Origin: BOKV01 sp049289295
Lineage (GTDB): Bacteria > Pseudomonadota > Alphaproteobacteria > Rhizobiales > Rhizobiaceae
NCBI GenBank assembly: GCA_049289295.1
Contig: JBATLL010000062.1
Span: 1 to 64,000 of the forward strand
Reading direction: 5' to 3'
DNA: 64,000 nt
Shown here one piece after another: positions 45,401-54,127 of this stretch. Positions within the stretch are counted from its first letter, which is position 1, and each line of letters starts with the position of its first letter. Below the pieces are notes generated by a model, which saw only the letters and a program-made list of their open reading frames with translations, was not told where the DNA came from and made no database searches. Position numbers and translations under genes: made by a program.

Positions 45401-45982
45401 GGCGGCAATCTTTTGGGCGAGGAACAGTCCGGCCATATTCGCGAGGTTGGCTTTGAACTCTATCAGCAGATGCTGGAAGAAGCTGTCGCCGAACTGAAGG
45501 ATGGCGATTTGGTCACTTCAGGTCACTGGTCGCCACAGATATCGGTCGGCACGCCGGTTCTCATTCCCGAAAGCTATGTTTCCGATCTGCAATTGCGCAT
45601 GGGGCTCTACAGGCGCCTGGCCGATCTGAAGGAACCCGGGGATATCGACGCCTTCGGAGCAGAACTCATCGACCGCTTCGGGCCGCTGCCCGACGAGGTC
45701 GACCACCTGCTCAAGATCGTGTTCGTCAAGGGACTTTGCCTCAAGGCCAATGTCGAGAAACTGGATGCCGGACCAAAGGGAGCTGTAATCCAGTTCCGCG
45801 AAAAGACTTTCGCCAATCCCGCTGCACTGATTGGCTGGATCGGCGAACAGGGCAGCCTTGCAAAGATAAGACCCGATCAGTCGATCGTGCTGCAACGCGA
45901 CTGGGATACGCCGGACAAGCGCCTCAAGGGTGCCGCCGTCATCATGACAAAGCTGGCGCAGATGGTCTCCGCTTCAAGCTGA
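42473..45982 (+). CDS. mfd: Transcription-repair coupling factor Mfd
   Basis: 1169 residues, the usual full length. The N-terminal UvrB-like part (1 to about 400) is followed by the RNA polymerase interaction domain (EGDIVVHAQHGIGRFTG), the RecG-like translocase with Walker A ICGDVGFGKTEVALRAA and DEEQRFGVKHKEKL, the QLRGRVGRSKTRAYA segment and the C-terminal autoinhibitory domain. It removes stalled RNA polymerase and recruits UvrA. The ATG at 42473 is taken; a TTG three bases earlier is possible. Confidence 0.97.
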   Translation: MARDKIRFDDALDGDLPVTFAGVPDGYRPRMLAELAEAAARAGRKGLVHMASDGQQIAGIESAMAFFSPALEVLELPSWDCLPYDRVSPSNEIIARRISALSRLASAAATQSAKPLLVLTTANAVVQRYVPRIEMAQHGWHLAPGNRVVLDDLARWLAGNGFERTSTVREAGEFAVRGGIVDLHAPGDSEPVRLDFFGDTLESIRTFDTASQRTTGQMKELQLVPMSEVSLDQQAISRFRTRYIAEFGAAQRDDALYLAISEGRRFAGMEHWLPFFHDRLETAFDYFTGFQLSMDWHTQEAIGERHKQITDYYDARRHTVDNALDHGAPYKPVEPGSLYLTPGEVESHLSAAHTTILSPFVPPEGDKRRVIDIAGKAGRGFGPERTSGANVFEAVVEHAARQREAGNKVLIAAWTAGSRDRLKQVLAEHGMDRIALIERHDALIAVEKGRTALAVMPIEEGFEVPGLAVIAEQDILGDRLVRRSARKRKASDFIAEASALSEGDIVVHAQHGIGRFTGLRTIEAMGAPHDCLELHYAGDSKLYLPVENIELLSRYGSSDTEVVLDKLGGVAWQARKAKLKKRLLEIAGQLIRTAAERTLRKAERLLPPEGLYDEFVARFPYDETEDQLSAIESVTDDLAAGMPMDRLICGDVGFGKTEVALRAAFVAAMNGRQVAVVVPTTLLARQHFKTFSERFRGLPLDVRHASRLVPAKDLAETRAGLADGTVDIVIGTHALLADQIRFDRLGLLVIDEEQRFGVKHKEKLKELKADVHVLTLSATPIPRTLQLALTGVRELSLIATAPVDRLAVRTFISPFDPLVVREALLRERYRGGQSFYVCPRVSDLAEQKEFLDQHVPELKVAIAHGQMPPGELDDIMNAFYEGQYDVLLSTTIVESGLDIPTANTLVVHRADMFGLAQLYQLRGRVGRSKTRAYAILTLPVRRTLTANAERRLKVLQSLDTIGAGFELASHDLDIRGGGNLLGEEQSGHIREVGFELYQQMLEEAVAELKDGDLVTSGHWSPQISVGTPVLIPESYVSDLQLRMGLYRRLADLKEPGDIDAFGAELIDRFGPLPDEVDHLLKIVFVKGLCLKANVEKLDAGPKGAVIQFREKTFANPAALIGWIGEQGSLAKIRPDQSIVLQRDWDTPDKRLKGAAVIMTKLAQMVSASS

Positions 45983-46002
45983 ACAAGGCTGGCGGGCGTC
46001 GC

Positions 46003-46692
46003 TCAGCCCTGACCGGTTCCAAACTGTTCTTCTTCTGCCCGTTCGGCCTGTACCTGGCGTATCGCCTGGACAAGCGTGGAAGCGGGCTGCGCGCCCATCA
46101 CCGCATATTTCTTGCCGACGATGAAGCACGGCACACCAGTTACGCCCATCTGCTGGGCAAGGCCGATTTCCGCGATGACGGCGTCCTTGTCCTGGTCGCT
46201 GGCAAGTAGATCGCGCACCAGTTGTTCATCCATGCCGCATTCACCTGCCGCGCTGACGAGAATTTCTGTGTCGCCGACATTGCCTCCCTGTTCGAAGTAA
46301 AGCGCAAACAGGCGGTTCACCAGCCTGTCCTGCACTTCATTCGAGACTCCGCCCGCCCAGCGAATGACCCGGTGCGCATCGAGCGTGTTGGGAGCAACCT
46401 TGATCGCATCGAAACGAAACCCGATCCCTGCCGCCGAACCTGCATCCTCGACCCGCTTGTAGATTTCGCGCGCCTTTTCCGGGCCGCCGAACTTGGCATC
46501 GAGATACTCCTTGCGGTCCTTCCCGCCTGGCGGAATGGTCGGATCAAGCTGATAGGGCCGCCAGCTCACATCAATGGCGATTTCACCAAGCTGGCTGGCG
46601 GCGGATTCGAGGTTCTTCTTGCCGATATAGCACCAGGGGCACATGACATCCGAAATCACGTCCACTTCGACAGTCGGGGCCTGTTTGCTCAT
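46003..46692 (-). CDS. DsbA-family (FrnE-like) thiol oxidoreductase
   Basis: 229 residues from the ATG at 46692, with GGAAGG upstream. The active-site thioredoxin motif is CPWC (C18/C21) near the N-terminus. The fold continues to the cis-Pro region MGVTGVPCFIVG. No signal peptide, so it is cytoplasmic, as are FrnE/YwbO proteins. Length and the GIGFRFDAI segment match this group rather than periplasmic DsbA. Substrate unknown. It lies 21 bases downstream of the family 5 binding-protein gene. Confidence 0.88.
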   Translation of the reverse strand: MSKQAPTVEVDVISDVMCPWCYIGKKNLESAASQLGEIAIDVSWRPYQLDPTIPPGGKDRKEYLDAKFGGPEKAREIYKRVEDAGSAAGIGFRFDAIKVAPNTLDAHRVIRWAGGVSNEVQDRLVNRLFALYFEQGGNVGDTEILVSAAGECGMDEQLVRDLLASDQDKDAVIAEIGLAQQMGVTGVPCFIVGKKYAVMGAQPASTLVQAIRQVQAERAEEEQFGTGQG

Positions 46693-46713
46693 GTTATTGC
46701 CTTCCACTTGGTT

Positions 46714-48582
46714 TCAGCGGGCACGTTCGTCCCACCAGCTTGACAATTCATACCCGTACAAGGGTGTCTTGTCAGGCCTGCCGACATGGTTCCAGCGGGC
46801 GACCCACTGTTCATTGAGATGATACAATGGAACGAGATAGTGTCCGGAAATGAGCACCCGGTCGAGCGCACGCACGGCGGCAACGAAGTCTTCCTGCGAA
46901 TGCGCGTTCAGCATCGCATCGATCATTGCATCGATTGCCGGTTCCGCAGTTCCCGCATAGTTGAACGTGCCGGGATTGTCGCGCGAAGCCGATGACCAGC
47001 GCCCGAGCTGCTCGACACCAGGCGATAGCGACGAGCGGTAGAAACCAAGGATCATGTCATAATCGAAGCTTTGCAGGCGAAGCTGGTATTGCGAATCGTC
47101 CACCGTGCGCAGCGTGACACCAATGCCCAGCAGCTCCAGTGAACGCCTGTAGGCGATTGCGAGCTTCTCCTCGCCCTGATTGCGCGTCAGTATTTCGAAT
47201 TCAAGCGGCTCGCCGTCCTTGTCGACGAGCTTGCCACCGTCCCGGCGATAGCCTTCGCGTGTGAGAATATCGAACGCTTCGCGCAGGATCTTGCGGTCCT
47301 TGCCGGAACCATCGCTCACCGCGGGCGTCCACGATCCATCCATGACGTCTGCCGACACCGTGTCGCCAAAGGGGGCCAGCAGCGCGCGTTCGCGCTCGTC
47401 TGCCGCAATACCCAGGGCTGAAAGCAGTGAACCCTGCCAGAAGCTGCCGGTGCGCTTGTAGATGCCGAAATAGAGGTTCTTGTTGACCCATTCGAAGTCG
47501 AACAGCATGGCAAGCGCGCGCCGTGTCTCGCGGTTCGAGAATACCGGCTTGCGCGTGTTGAAGACGAACCCCTGCATGGTCGCTGGAGCGCCCGAAAGGA
47601 AACTGTCCTTGACGATCTTGCCTTCGGTGACGGCGGGAAAATCGAAGGACCGTTCCCAGGCTGAGGGGTCGCTTTCGAAATAGACGTCGTAAAGCCCTTT
47701 CTTGAATGCCTCGAAGAGCGCCTGCTGCGTCTTGAAATATTCAACCGAAATGCGGTCCTGGTTGAGGATGCCGCGATTGACCGCAATATCCTTGCCCCAA
47801 TAGTCGGCGCGCCGTTCATAGGTGATGTGCGCTCCCGGCTCGACAGTGACGACCCGGTAGGGTCCGCTGGCAACAGGTGGTTCGAGCGTGGAATCACCGA
47901 AAGTCTCCACATTGATCGAATGCTTCGGCAGCACCGGTGTCGAACCCGCTATGATCAGCGGAAACTCACGGTCCGAATCCTTGTTGAAGGTGAACTTGAC
48001 CTTGCGATCGCCGGTCTTTTCGATGCTTTCGATACGCTTCATGCGCGAACTGAAGGGTGGACGGCCTTTTTTGGCCAGAAGCGAGTAGGTGAAGATCACG
48101 TCTTCAGGTGTGACCGGCATGCCGTCGGACCACCGCGCATTTTCATCAAGCGTGAATTCCATCCAGCTACGATCATCGGGCATGGCAACGCTCTTTGCCA
48201 GCAGGCCGTACAGGGTGAACGGCTCGTCCGCACTGCGCGTCATCAGCGATTCGTAGACAAGCTTGCCGAACTGCGGATCCCACATGCCGCGCGCCGTGTT
48301 GCGCATGCTCTTGAGAATGAACGGATTGAGCGAATCGAACGTGCCGACAACCGCATAGGCAATCGAACCGCCCTTCGGCGCATCGGGATTGGCATAGGGC
48401 AGGTGCGCGAAATCGGCGGGCAGGGCAGGTTCGCCGTGCATGGCAATGGCATGTGACTGCTCTTGCGCTGATACGCCCGACACCAACCCCGCCAGGCCAC
48501 CAGTAGCCAGCAGGATGATGGCCAGGGCCGAGCCGACACAGGCCCGGCAGGCGGCTTGGAAGAGCGGTAGTTTCATTGGCAT
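46714..48582 (-). CDS. Family 5 peptide/oligopeptide ABC substrate-binding protein (YejA-like)
   Basis: 622 residues from the ATG at 48582, chosen for AGGAA upstream and for a clean signal peptide (1-39, VSA/Q). The SBP_bac_5 region begins near PYANPDAPKGG, a YejA-group trait, and includes WMEFTLDENARWSDGMPVT. No permease or ATPase gene adjoins, so it must pair with a transporter encoded elsewhere. Binds peptides, perhaps of the microcin-C or peptidoglycan type; ligand unknown. Confidence 0.9.
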   Translation of the reverse strand: MPMKLPLFQAACRACVGSALAIILLATGGLAGLVSGVSAQEQSHAIAMHGEPALPADFAHLPYANPDAPKGGSIAYAVVGTFDSLNPFILKSMRNTARGMWDPQFGKLVYESLMTRSADEPFTLYGLLAKSVAMPDDRSWMEFTLDENARWSDGMPVTPEDVIFTYSLLAKKGRPPFSSRMKRIESIEKTGDRKVKFTFNKDSDREFPLIIAGSTPVLPKHSINVETFGDSTLEPPVASGPYRVVTVEPGAHITYERRADYWGKDIAVNRGILNQDRISVEYFKTQQALFEAFKKGLYDVYFESDPSAWERSFDFPAVTEGKIVKDSFLSGAPATMQGFVFNTRKPVFSNRETRRALAMLFDFEWVNKNLYFGIYKRTGSFWQGSLLSALGIAADERERALLAPFGDTVSADVMDGSWTPAVSDGSGKDRKILREAFDILTREGYRRDGGKLVDKDGEPLEFEILTRNQGEEKLAIAYRRSLELLGIGVTLRTVDDSQYQLRLQSFDYDMILGFYRSSLSPGVEQLGRWSSASRDNPGTFNYAGTAEPAIDAMIDAMLNAHSQEDFVAAVRALDRVLISGHYLVPLYHLNEQWVARWNHVGRPDKTPLYGYELSSWWDERAR

Positions 48583-48927
48583 TGGGAAATTCCTGAACTG
48601 CGAATCCTGTCTGCAGGCCATTGTGCGCCAGTTTCCCATACCCGCAAAATCCCACAGCTGGAACCGCACTGTTAACGCCGATTGCCTAGCCCGGAGTAAC
48701 CAGTGTGGCAAAAACCTGTGCCGTCGCACTGGAAATCACACGGCATCTGTGCAATTGGGAGGCCGCATTGATGGCTGGCCACTTTGCTGCCCAATTTGTG
48801 GTATCGAAGGGCCGGGCACAGGGCGGGTTGACAGTTGCGCCAGTGTTCGGCTTCCCGAACATGGATTGCGTTACTGGATTGAACGCTGCCTGTAACCAGA
48901 TAGTTAGCGCAACGCGAAGGGCGTTTC
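48583..48927. other. Divergent intergenic region between the peptide-binding protein and IalB genes
   Basis: 345 bases with no supported gene; a frame from 48705 rightward continues out of frame into the IalB gene and has no family features. A candidate rightward promoter, TTGAAC (48879-48884), 16-base spacer, TAGTTA (48901-48906), lies just before the IalB gene. A TTGACA at 48828-48833 has no good -10 partner. Confidence 0.45.
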
Positions 48928-49554
48928 ATGAACATTTCCACCAAAATCACGGTCGCCACACTTGTAGCTGGCGCATTCTCCCTGACCGCAGGTGCGTTCT
49001 CGGGAGCACTTGCCCAGTCTGCACCGCCGGTCAATGGCTGGTACAAGGTGTGCTCCAAGCAGGAAGACAACGATATCTGCAACGTGCAGTTCCAGTCTGT
49101 CGCAAACAATGGCCAGGTCGTGACCGCAGTTTCGCTTGCCGAAATCAAGGGCAAGATCAACCGCAAGGTCTTCCAGATTACTGTCCCGTCGGGCCGCTTC
49201 ATCCCCGCAGGGATCAAGGTTCGCGTCGACGACAAGAAGGAAGCCTCACTGCCATACGCCTACTGCTTCCCGCAGAGCTGCATGGCGGAAGTCCAGCTTG
49301 ACGACAATCTGATCGCGCTGCTCAAGAGCGGCGGCGGCATGACGATCACCTCGTCAAACTTCCAGAACAAGGAAAACCCGGTCCAGGTTACGCTGGAAGG
49401 TTTCACTGCTGCCTATGATGGTCCGGCACTCAAGCAGGACGAACTGCAGGCAAAGCAGCGCGAACTCCAGGAAGAACTGCGCAAGAAGGCTGAAGAGCAG
49501 CGCAAGAAGCTTCAGGAAGAACAGGAAAAGGCGAAAGCCGGCGCAGCCAACTGA
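48928..49554 (+). CDS. ialB: Invasion-associated locus B (IalB) family protein
   Basis: 208-residue exported protein. Signal peptide residues 1-29 (ALA/Q). The mature part, with WYKVCSKQEDNDICNVQ and PYAYCFPQSCMAE, contains the conserved cysteine pairs of the IalB/DUF1176-like family. After about residue 165 it carries a 40-residue Q/E/K-rich heptad tail that most family members lack. GAAGG precedes the ATG. It ends in a strong terminator. The family is named from Bartonella invasion, but members occur in free-living rhizobia, so pathogenicity should not be assumed. Confidence 0.88.
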   Translation: MNISTKITVATLVAGAFSLTAGAFSGALAQSAPPVNGWYKVCSKQEDNDICNVQFQSVANNGQVVTAVSLAEIKGKINRKVFQITVPSGRFIPAGIKVRVDDKKEASLPYAYCFPQSCMAEVQLDDNLIALLKSGGGMTITSSNFQNKENPVQVTLEGFTAAYDGPALKQDELQAKQRELQEELRKKAEEQRKKLQEEQEKAKAGAAN

Positions 49555-49578
49555 TGCCAGCCAGACCTCGAAAAACAG

Positions 49579-49608
49579 ACGCCCGCTGCAAAGCGGGCGT
49601 TTTTGTTT
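49579..49608 (+). terminator. Rho-independent terminator after ialB, probably bidirectional
   Basis: A perfect 9-base-pair stem (ACGCCCGCT / AGCGGGCGT) with a GCAA tetraloop is followed by TTTTGTTT. Read leftward it is followed by a T-rich run (CTGTTTTT), so it can also end hspQ transcription. Confidence 0.92.
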
Positions 49609-49633
49609 GTACGGGCAATGGTTCCAACCTCGT

Positions 49634-49984
49634 TCAGTGCGCCTGAATGGTCCGGTTCGAATAGGTGCCGTCGGCCCTGCGCACGAACACCTCGTCGATC
49701 TGCGGGTGACGCAGTGGCGCGGGGTTGGTGTCTTCGAGCAGGTTCTGTTCCGAGACGTATGCGATATACTCGCTCTCGTCATTTTCCGCGAACAGATGAT
49801 AGAATGGCTGATCCTTGCGCGGCCGGATTTCCTCGGGAATTGATTCGTACCATTCCTCCGTGTTGCCAAATTCCGGGTCCACGTCGAAAATCACGCCACG
49901 GAACGGGAATACCCGGTGACGGACGACTTGCCCGATCCTGTATTTTGCCATTCTGATTGGCGTCTGGTTCATTGCTTCTGCCAT
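49634..49984 (-). CDS. hspQ: Heat shock protein HspQ
   Basis: 116 residues with the HspQ core KYRIGQVVRHRVFPFRG, the segment RPRKDQPFYHLFAEN, and EYIAYVSEQNL. HspQ binds hemimethylated DNA in vitro and acts as a specificity factor for the Lon protease. The exact start is uncertain: ATG at 49984, 49972 or 49951 are all in frame and the first two have only modest ribosome binding sites. Convergent with ialB. Confidence 0.93.
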   Translation of the reverse strand: MAEAMNQTPIRMAKYRIGQVVRHRVFPFRGVIFDVDPEFGNTEEWYESIPEEIRPRKDQPFYHLFAENDESEYIAYVSEQNLLEDTNPAPLRHPQIDEVFVRRADGTYSNRTIQAH

Positions 49985-50092
49985 CCTGCCGGTCTATCGC
50001 TTTGCTCATTCCTGACCGTCAAGGGTCTGTCTACAAAATAGTCACCGGTTTGAAATTCGCAATAGCCTCCAAATTGGTTTGATCGGGTTCGC

Positions 50093-51058
50093 ATGCTGCA
50101 GGTAGTCACTCTCGTCGTCCCCCTGTTTGGTCTGGTACTGCTGGGCTACCTGTCGGGGAGGGTCGCAAGGATTCCCATCGAAGGCCTCGCCTGGCTGAAT
50201 TTCTTCGTCGTCTATGTCGCGCTGCCAGCAATGTTCTTCCGGCTCCTGTCGCGCACGCCCTTGAACGAGTTCGCCAATATCGGTTTCATTGCGGCAACGA
50301 CACTCGCCACGCTGCTCATCTTCTGCATCGGCTTCTTCCTCGCTGGCCTGCGCAATGGTGGCAATGTCGGGGAGGCAACGATCCAGGGCTTTGCCGCCGC
50401 TTACGGCAACATCGGTTACATGGGCCCGCCGCTGGCCCTGGCTGCCTTCGGCCCGGAAGCAGGCGTTCCGGTTGCACTGATTTTCTGCTTCGACAATTCG
50501 CTCCATTTCACGCTGGCGCCTTTGCTCATGGCGTTTCATTCCAATGAAAGGGTAGGGGCTGGAAAACTGGCCACTGACATTGCGAAGAAGATATTCACCC
50601 ACCCCTTCATCCTTGCCACGATTGCCGGTGTTCTGGGCGCTGCCTTCCAGGTGCGTCCGCCACAGGCTCTCGATCGTCTGCTTGAAGTGCTGGCCGCAGG
50701 GGCCGCGCCCTGCGCCCTGTTTGCCATGGGCGTGACGGCTGCCCTTCGCCCGCTGAAACGCGTGCCGCTCGAACTGGCCTATCTGATCCCGCTCAAACTC
50801 ATCGTTCATCCGCTGCTGCTGCTGGTGATCGTGAGCATGACGGTGCGAAACGTGAACCCGGTCTGGCTGGAAGCGGCGGTACTCCTCGCAGCGCTGCCTT
50901 CGGCGACAAATGTCTTCGTCATCGCCCAGCAATATGGCGTGTGGCAGGAGAGGGCATCGAGTGCCGTTGTCCTGTCGACCCTGTCGGCAGTCCTGACCGT
51001 GACCGGATATATCTATCTGGTGAAGGCGGGCTACCTGGCTGCCTTCATGGCGTCCTGA
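50093..51058 (+). CDS. AEC-family transporter (auxin efflux carrier fold)
   Basis: 321-residue membrane protein with about ten hydrophobic helices. The two inverted repeats and the central AAYGNIGYMGPPLALAAFG crossover motif are typical of the AEC group. It exports or imports small organic acids; substrate unknown. Its end overlaps the end of the convergent hydroxylase gene by 28 bases. Confidence 0.9.
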   Translation: MLQVVTLVVPLFGLVLLGYLSGRVARIPIEGLAWLNFFVVYVALPAMFFRLLSRTPLNEFANIGFIAATTLATLLIFCIGFFLAGLRNGGNVGEATIQGFAAAYGNIGYMGPPLALAAFGPEAGVPVALIFCFDNSLHFTLAPLLMAFHSNERVGAGKLATDIAKKIFTHPFILATIAGVLGAAFQVRPPQALDRLLEVLAAGAAPCALFAMGVTAALRPLKRVPLELAYLIPLKLIVHPLLLLVIVSMTVRNVNPVWLEAAVLLAALPSATNVFVIAQQYGVWQERASSAVVLSTLSAVLTVTGYIYLVKAGYLAAFMAS

Positions 51059-52269
51059 ATGCGCTGGCGCGCCTTCTCCGGACTGAGCAGCGCCCGCAGG
51101 CCTTCGCCTGGCGTCACACCCTCGCGCATGACCATGCGGCGAAGCGGCGAAACACTGCCAAGCAGATAGAGCGCGAGGCTGCGCGCCACCTGGACGGGAA
51201 GGAAGCCTGACAGCAGAGACCGGTTCAGCACGTCAATGGAAGCCGCCCGCACAGCCACATCGCCGCTGCGCCGCACATGATAGCGCTCGCCGATACCGCT
51301 GAGCGACGCGCCGGGCGCGGCAAGACCATGCAGGAGTTCCACGTCGCGAATGCCCAGGTTGAACCCCTGTGCGCCGATGGGTGGCACGACATGCGCGGCT
51401 TCGCCAACAAGCACGATCGGCCCTGCGCCAAAACGCCTCGCGACCATGCCTGCGAGCGGCCAGGCCTGCAGTGGCGAAATTGTTTTTACCTTGCCGAGAA
51501 TGGACTGCATTCGCTGTTCGATCTCGAGGTTGAGCTCATCTGCTTCCAGGCGCTTGATGCGTTCCGCCTCGCGTGGCGTGACGACCCACACGAGTCCGCT
51601 TCTGCCACTGCCATTCGGCACCACGGTAAACGGGCCGCTTGGGGTGTGAAATTCAGTGCTGGTGTCGCCATGCGGCAGTTCGTGCTCGAAATCCACGACG
51701 ACCGCCGTCTGCGGATATTGCCAGGCTCGCTCGCCAAAACCGCTATCCTTGCGAACCTGCGACTGGCGGCCGTCTGCGCCGATTGCGAGGCAGGCTTCCA
51801 CGCGGGTTTTATCGGATAAATCGATCAACGCCCTGTCGCCATCGCGCTTGCAGGCTTCAAGGCTGGCGTCGATGAAGCGAACTTTTCCCGTCGCTTCGCA
51901 CGCCTTTGTCAGGCAGGCGGACAGGACGCTGTTGGAAATGTTGTAGCCGAAGGCTTCAAGCCCGATTTCACTGGATCGAAAATCGATCTGCGGCGCGCGA
52001 ACCAGCCGACCCGTATCGTCTACGATCCGCATCACGCTAAGCGGAAAGGCGCAAGCGCGCGCCTCGTCCCAGGCGTCGAGCGTTTCCAGAAACCGGATCG
52101 AACCGTTGAGCAATGCCGTCGTACGCAAATCGGGACGGGTCTGGCGCGGCGCGGCAACAAGAACCTCATGGCCGTTCCTCGCCATTGCAAGGGCTGCGGT
52201 CAGTCCTGCAAGACCATTTCCAGCGACGAATACATCGCACCGGACAACTTCGTCGATCTTGCTTTTCAT
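51031..52269 (-). CDS. UbiH/COQ6-family FAD monooxygenase
   Basis: 412 residues from the ATG at 52269 (a GTG at 52272 is possible). FAD-binding VFVAGNGLAGLTAALAMA at the N-terminus and LVGEAAHVVPPIGAQGFN near residue 295, where most members have GDAAH. It belongs to the ubiquinone hydroxylase group, adding a hydroxyl to the benzoquinone ring with NAD(P)H and oxygen. Which of the three ring positions it serves cannot be read from the sequence. Confidence 0.88.
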   Translation of the reverse strand: MKSKIDEVVRCDVFVAGNGLAGLTAALAMARNGHEVLVAAPRQTRPDLRTTALLNGSIRFLETLDAWDEARACAFPLSVMRIVDDTGRLVRAPQIDFRSSEIGLEAFGYNISNSVLSACLTKACEATGKVRFIDASLEACKRDGDRALIDLSDKTRVEACLAIGADGRQSQVRKDSGFGERAWQYPQTAVVVDFEHELPHGDTSTEFHTPSGPFTVVPNGSGRSGLVWVVTPREAERIKRLEADELNLEIEQRMQSILGKVKTISPLQAWPLAGMVARRFGAGPIVLVGEAAHVVPPIGAQGFNLGIRDVELLHGLAAPGASLSGIGERYHVRRSGDVAVRAASIDVLNRSLLSGFLPVQVARSLALYLLGSVSPLRRMVMREGVTPGEGLRALLSPEKARQRIQDAMKAAR

Positions 52270-52520
52270 CACCTTCGCCGTCCTGTCTTTTCTCGCCTGG
52301 CTCAACGTTCAGGTTAGCGTATGGATTGTGATACGCAACGCCCGTGAATTGAATGGGCCGCTTCGCCGCACCTGTGTCAATTCAGGCAAAGGCAAGACTT
52401 CCTTTCCTGCCCGCAAGTGCCTGTACTGGCTTGTATTGGAAAGACACAAATGCAACAAGAAAACAGGGCATGAGCCAGGCTGGGTCATGTACTAGGGTCC
52501 CGACCCTGGGGCAACTGGGG

Positions 52521-53234
52521 ATGATGCAGGTGTTTGGCATATCGCGAAATGCACTGTGGGCATTCGGTGTCCACATACTTACCGCTTCAGGTGCTTTTTT
52601 TGCATTCCTGTCGATCGTTGCGACGGCAGAGAAGAATTTTACCCATTCGTTCCTTTGGCTTGGTGTTGCCCTTGCTGTGGACGGCGTGGATGGTCCGCTT
52701 GCCAGAAAGCTCGAAGTCAAGAAGTGGTGGCCGTTCTGGTCCGGCGACATGCTCGATGCCGTGATCGATTATGTCACCTATGTCATGATCCCCGCCTTCA
52801 TCCTTTACCAGAGCGGTCTCATGGGGAAGAACTTCTCTTTCCTCAGCGCCGCCGTGATCGTCATCACGAGCGCGATCTACTATGCCGACACGCGAATGAA
52901 GACCGAGGATTACGGGTTCAAGGGTTTCCCGGTGTGCTGGAACATGATCGTCTTCACCCTGTTCTGTGTTTCGCCGTCCGAACTCCTGTCGCTCGCCGTC
53001 GTCATGGTCACTGCCGTACTGACATTCGTTCCCGTCATTTTCGTTCACCCCGTGCGGGTCAAGATCCTGCGTGAGCTGACCCTTGGCGTTTTCGCTGTGT
53101 GGACTGCCGGCGGGCTGCTGGCACTTTACCACGACCTGCATGCGCCCCTTTGGGTCAATGCCGTGATTACCGCGAGCAGCGCTTACCTGTTCCTGATCGG
53201 CTTTGTCCTGCAGCTCATGGGCAAGCTGCGCTGA
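52521..53234 (+). CDS. pcs: Phosphatidylcholine synthase
   Basis: 237 residues from the ATG at 52521. The CDP-alcohol phosphotransferase motif reads D-G-x2-A-R-x8-G-x3-D-x3-D across DGPLARKLEVKKWWP and FWSGDMLDAVIDY. It has about eight membrane helices. Pcs condenses choline with CDP-diacylglycerol in one step and is characteristic of rhizobia, brucellae and relatives. The frame from 52353 adds non-membrane residues and is not preferred. Followed by a TerC gene 46 bases on. Confidence 0.95.
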   Translation: MMQVFGISRNALWAFGVHILTASGAFFAFLSIVATAEKNFTHSFLWLGVALAVDGVDGPLARKLEVKKWWPFWSGDMLDAVIDYVTYVMIPAFILYQSGLMGKNFSFLSAAVIVITSAIYYADTRMKTEDYGFKGFPVCWNMIVFTLFCVSPSELLSLAVVMVTAVLTFVPVIFVHPVRVKILRELTLGVFAVWTAGGLLALYHDLHAPLWVNAVITASSAYLFLIGFVLQLMGKLR

Positions 53235-53280
53235 TCGGGAATTCCCACAACAACTCCCAGGCTACCCCGGAGTAAGCCAG

Positions 53281-54006
53281 ATGCTTGAACTGCTTCAGGA
53301 CCCCAATGCATGGCTGGCGCTCGCCACGTTGTCAGCCATGGAAATCGTGCTGGGCATCGACAATATCGTCTTCATTTCCGTCATCGTCTCGCGCCTGCCG
53401 CCGGCCGAAGCGCGCAGGGCCCGCATGATCGGCCTGTCGCTGGCGCTCCTGTTCCGTATAGCGCTCCTGTTCGTCCTCACCTGGCTAATCGGCCTGACCG
53501 AACCGGTCCTGTCCTTCGGCGACTGGGGCATGTCGTGGCGTGATATCATTCTCTTTTCCGGCGGTCTGTTCCTTGTCTACAAGGCGACCAGCGAAATCCA
53601 CGACGAGATCGAGGGCGAGAATGCGCAAGAGGAGGCAGGGCGCAAGCGCAGCGGCCGCTTCGCCTTCATCATCGGACAGATCATCATCATCGATATCGTC
53701 TTTTCGATAGACAGTATCGTGACCGCTATCGGCATGGCTGAACAGGTGGAAATCATGATCGCCGCCGTCATCATCGCGGTCCTGATCATGTTCGCCGCGT
53801 CGGGTTCGGTATCCGGGTTCATCTCGCGCCATCCCACTACCAAGATGCTGGCGCTTTCGTTTCTGATGCTGATTGGTGTTGCGCTGGTTGCCGACGGGAT
53901 CGGCTTCCATATTCCGCGTGGCTACATCTACTTCGCAATGGCCTTCTCGGCCCTTGTCGAGGGGATCAATATCACCCGCAGCAGCCGCAAGCGCAGGGCA
54001 GGTTAG
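53281..54006 (+). CDS. TerC-family integral membrane protein
   Basis: 241 residues from the ATG at 53281, with CCGGAGTAAG upstream. It shows the family's acidic motifs MEIVLGIDNIVFISV in the first helix and IDIVFSIDSIVTAIG near residue 145, about seven helices in all, and a charged cytoplasmic loop of about 25 residues. TerC relatives bind or move metal ions such as manganese and are linked to tellurite resistance or metalation of exported enzymes. No other ter genes are nearby, so a resistance role is not implied. Confidence 0.9.
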   Translation: MLELLQDPNAWLALATLSAMEIVLGIDNIVFISVIVSRLPPAEARRARMIGLSLALLFRIALLFVLTWLIGLTEPVLSFGDWGMSWRDIILFSGGLFLVYKATSEIHDEIEGENAQEEAGRKRSGRFAFIIGQIIIIDIVFSIDSIVTAIGMAEQVEIMIAAVIIAVLIMFAASGSVSGFISRHPTTKMLALSFLMLIGVALVADGIGFHIPRGYIYFAMAFSALVEGINITRSSRKRRAG

Positions 54007-54127
54007 GCTCTTTTTATAGCAATACAGCTAGAGAGTTTCAATTTTCCGTTGATAATTAAGGTATGGCCTTTTCATTCGAAAACGGTTCAGATGAATAAGG
54101 GAAAAATGTGAGATCGGGAGAGGTAGC

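Noticed and set aside
44357..45436. 359-residue leftward reading frame opposite mfd
   Set aside because: Antisense to conserved Mfd helicase motifs, with no recognisable product.
50042..50932. 296-residue leftward reading frame opposite the AEC transporter
   Set aside because: Very charged Gln/Glu/Arg composition typical of the reverse complement of membrane-protein codons, and no start context.
53281..54006. Tellurite resistance operon
   Set aside because: Only a lone TerC-family gene is present. Such genes are widespread housekeeping genes and no other ter genes are near.
54007..54127. Riboswitch before the BMP transporter operon
   Set aside because: The 120-base gap is AT-rich with no conserved riboswitch core or clear paired elements that I can identify.
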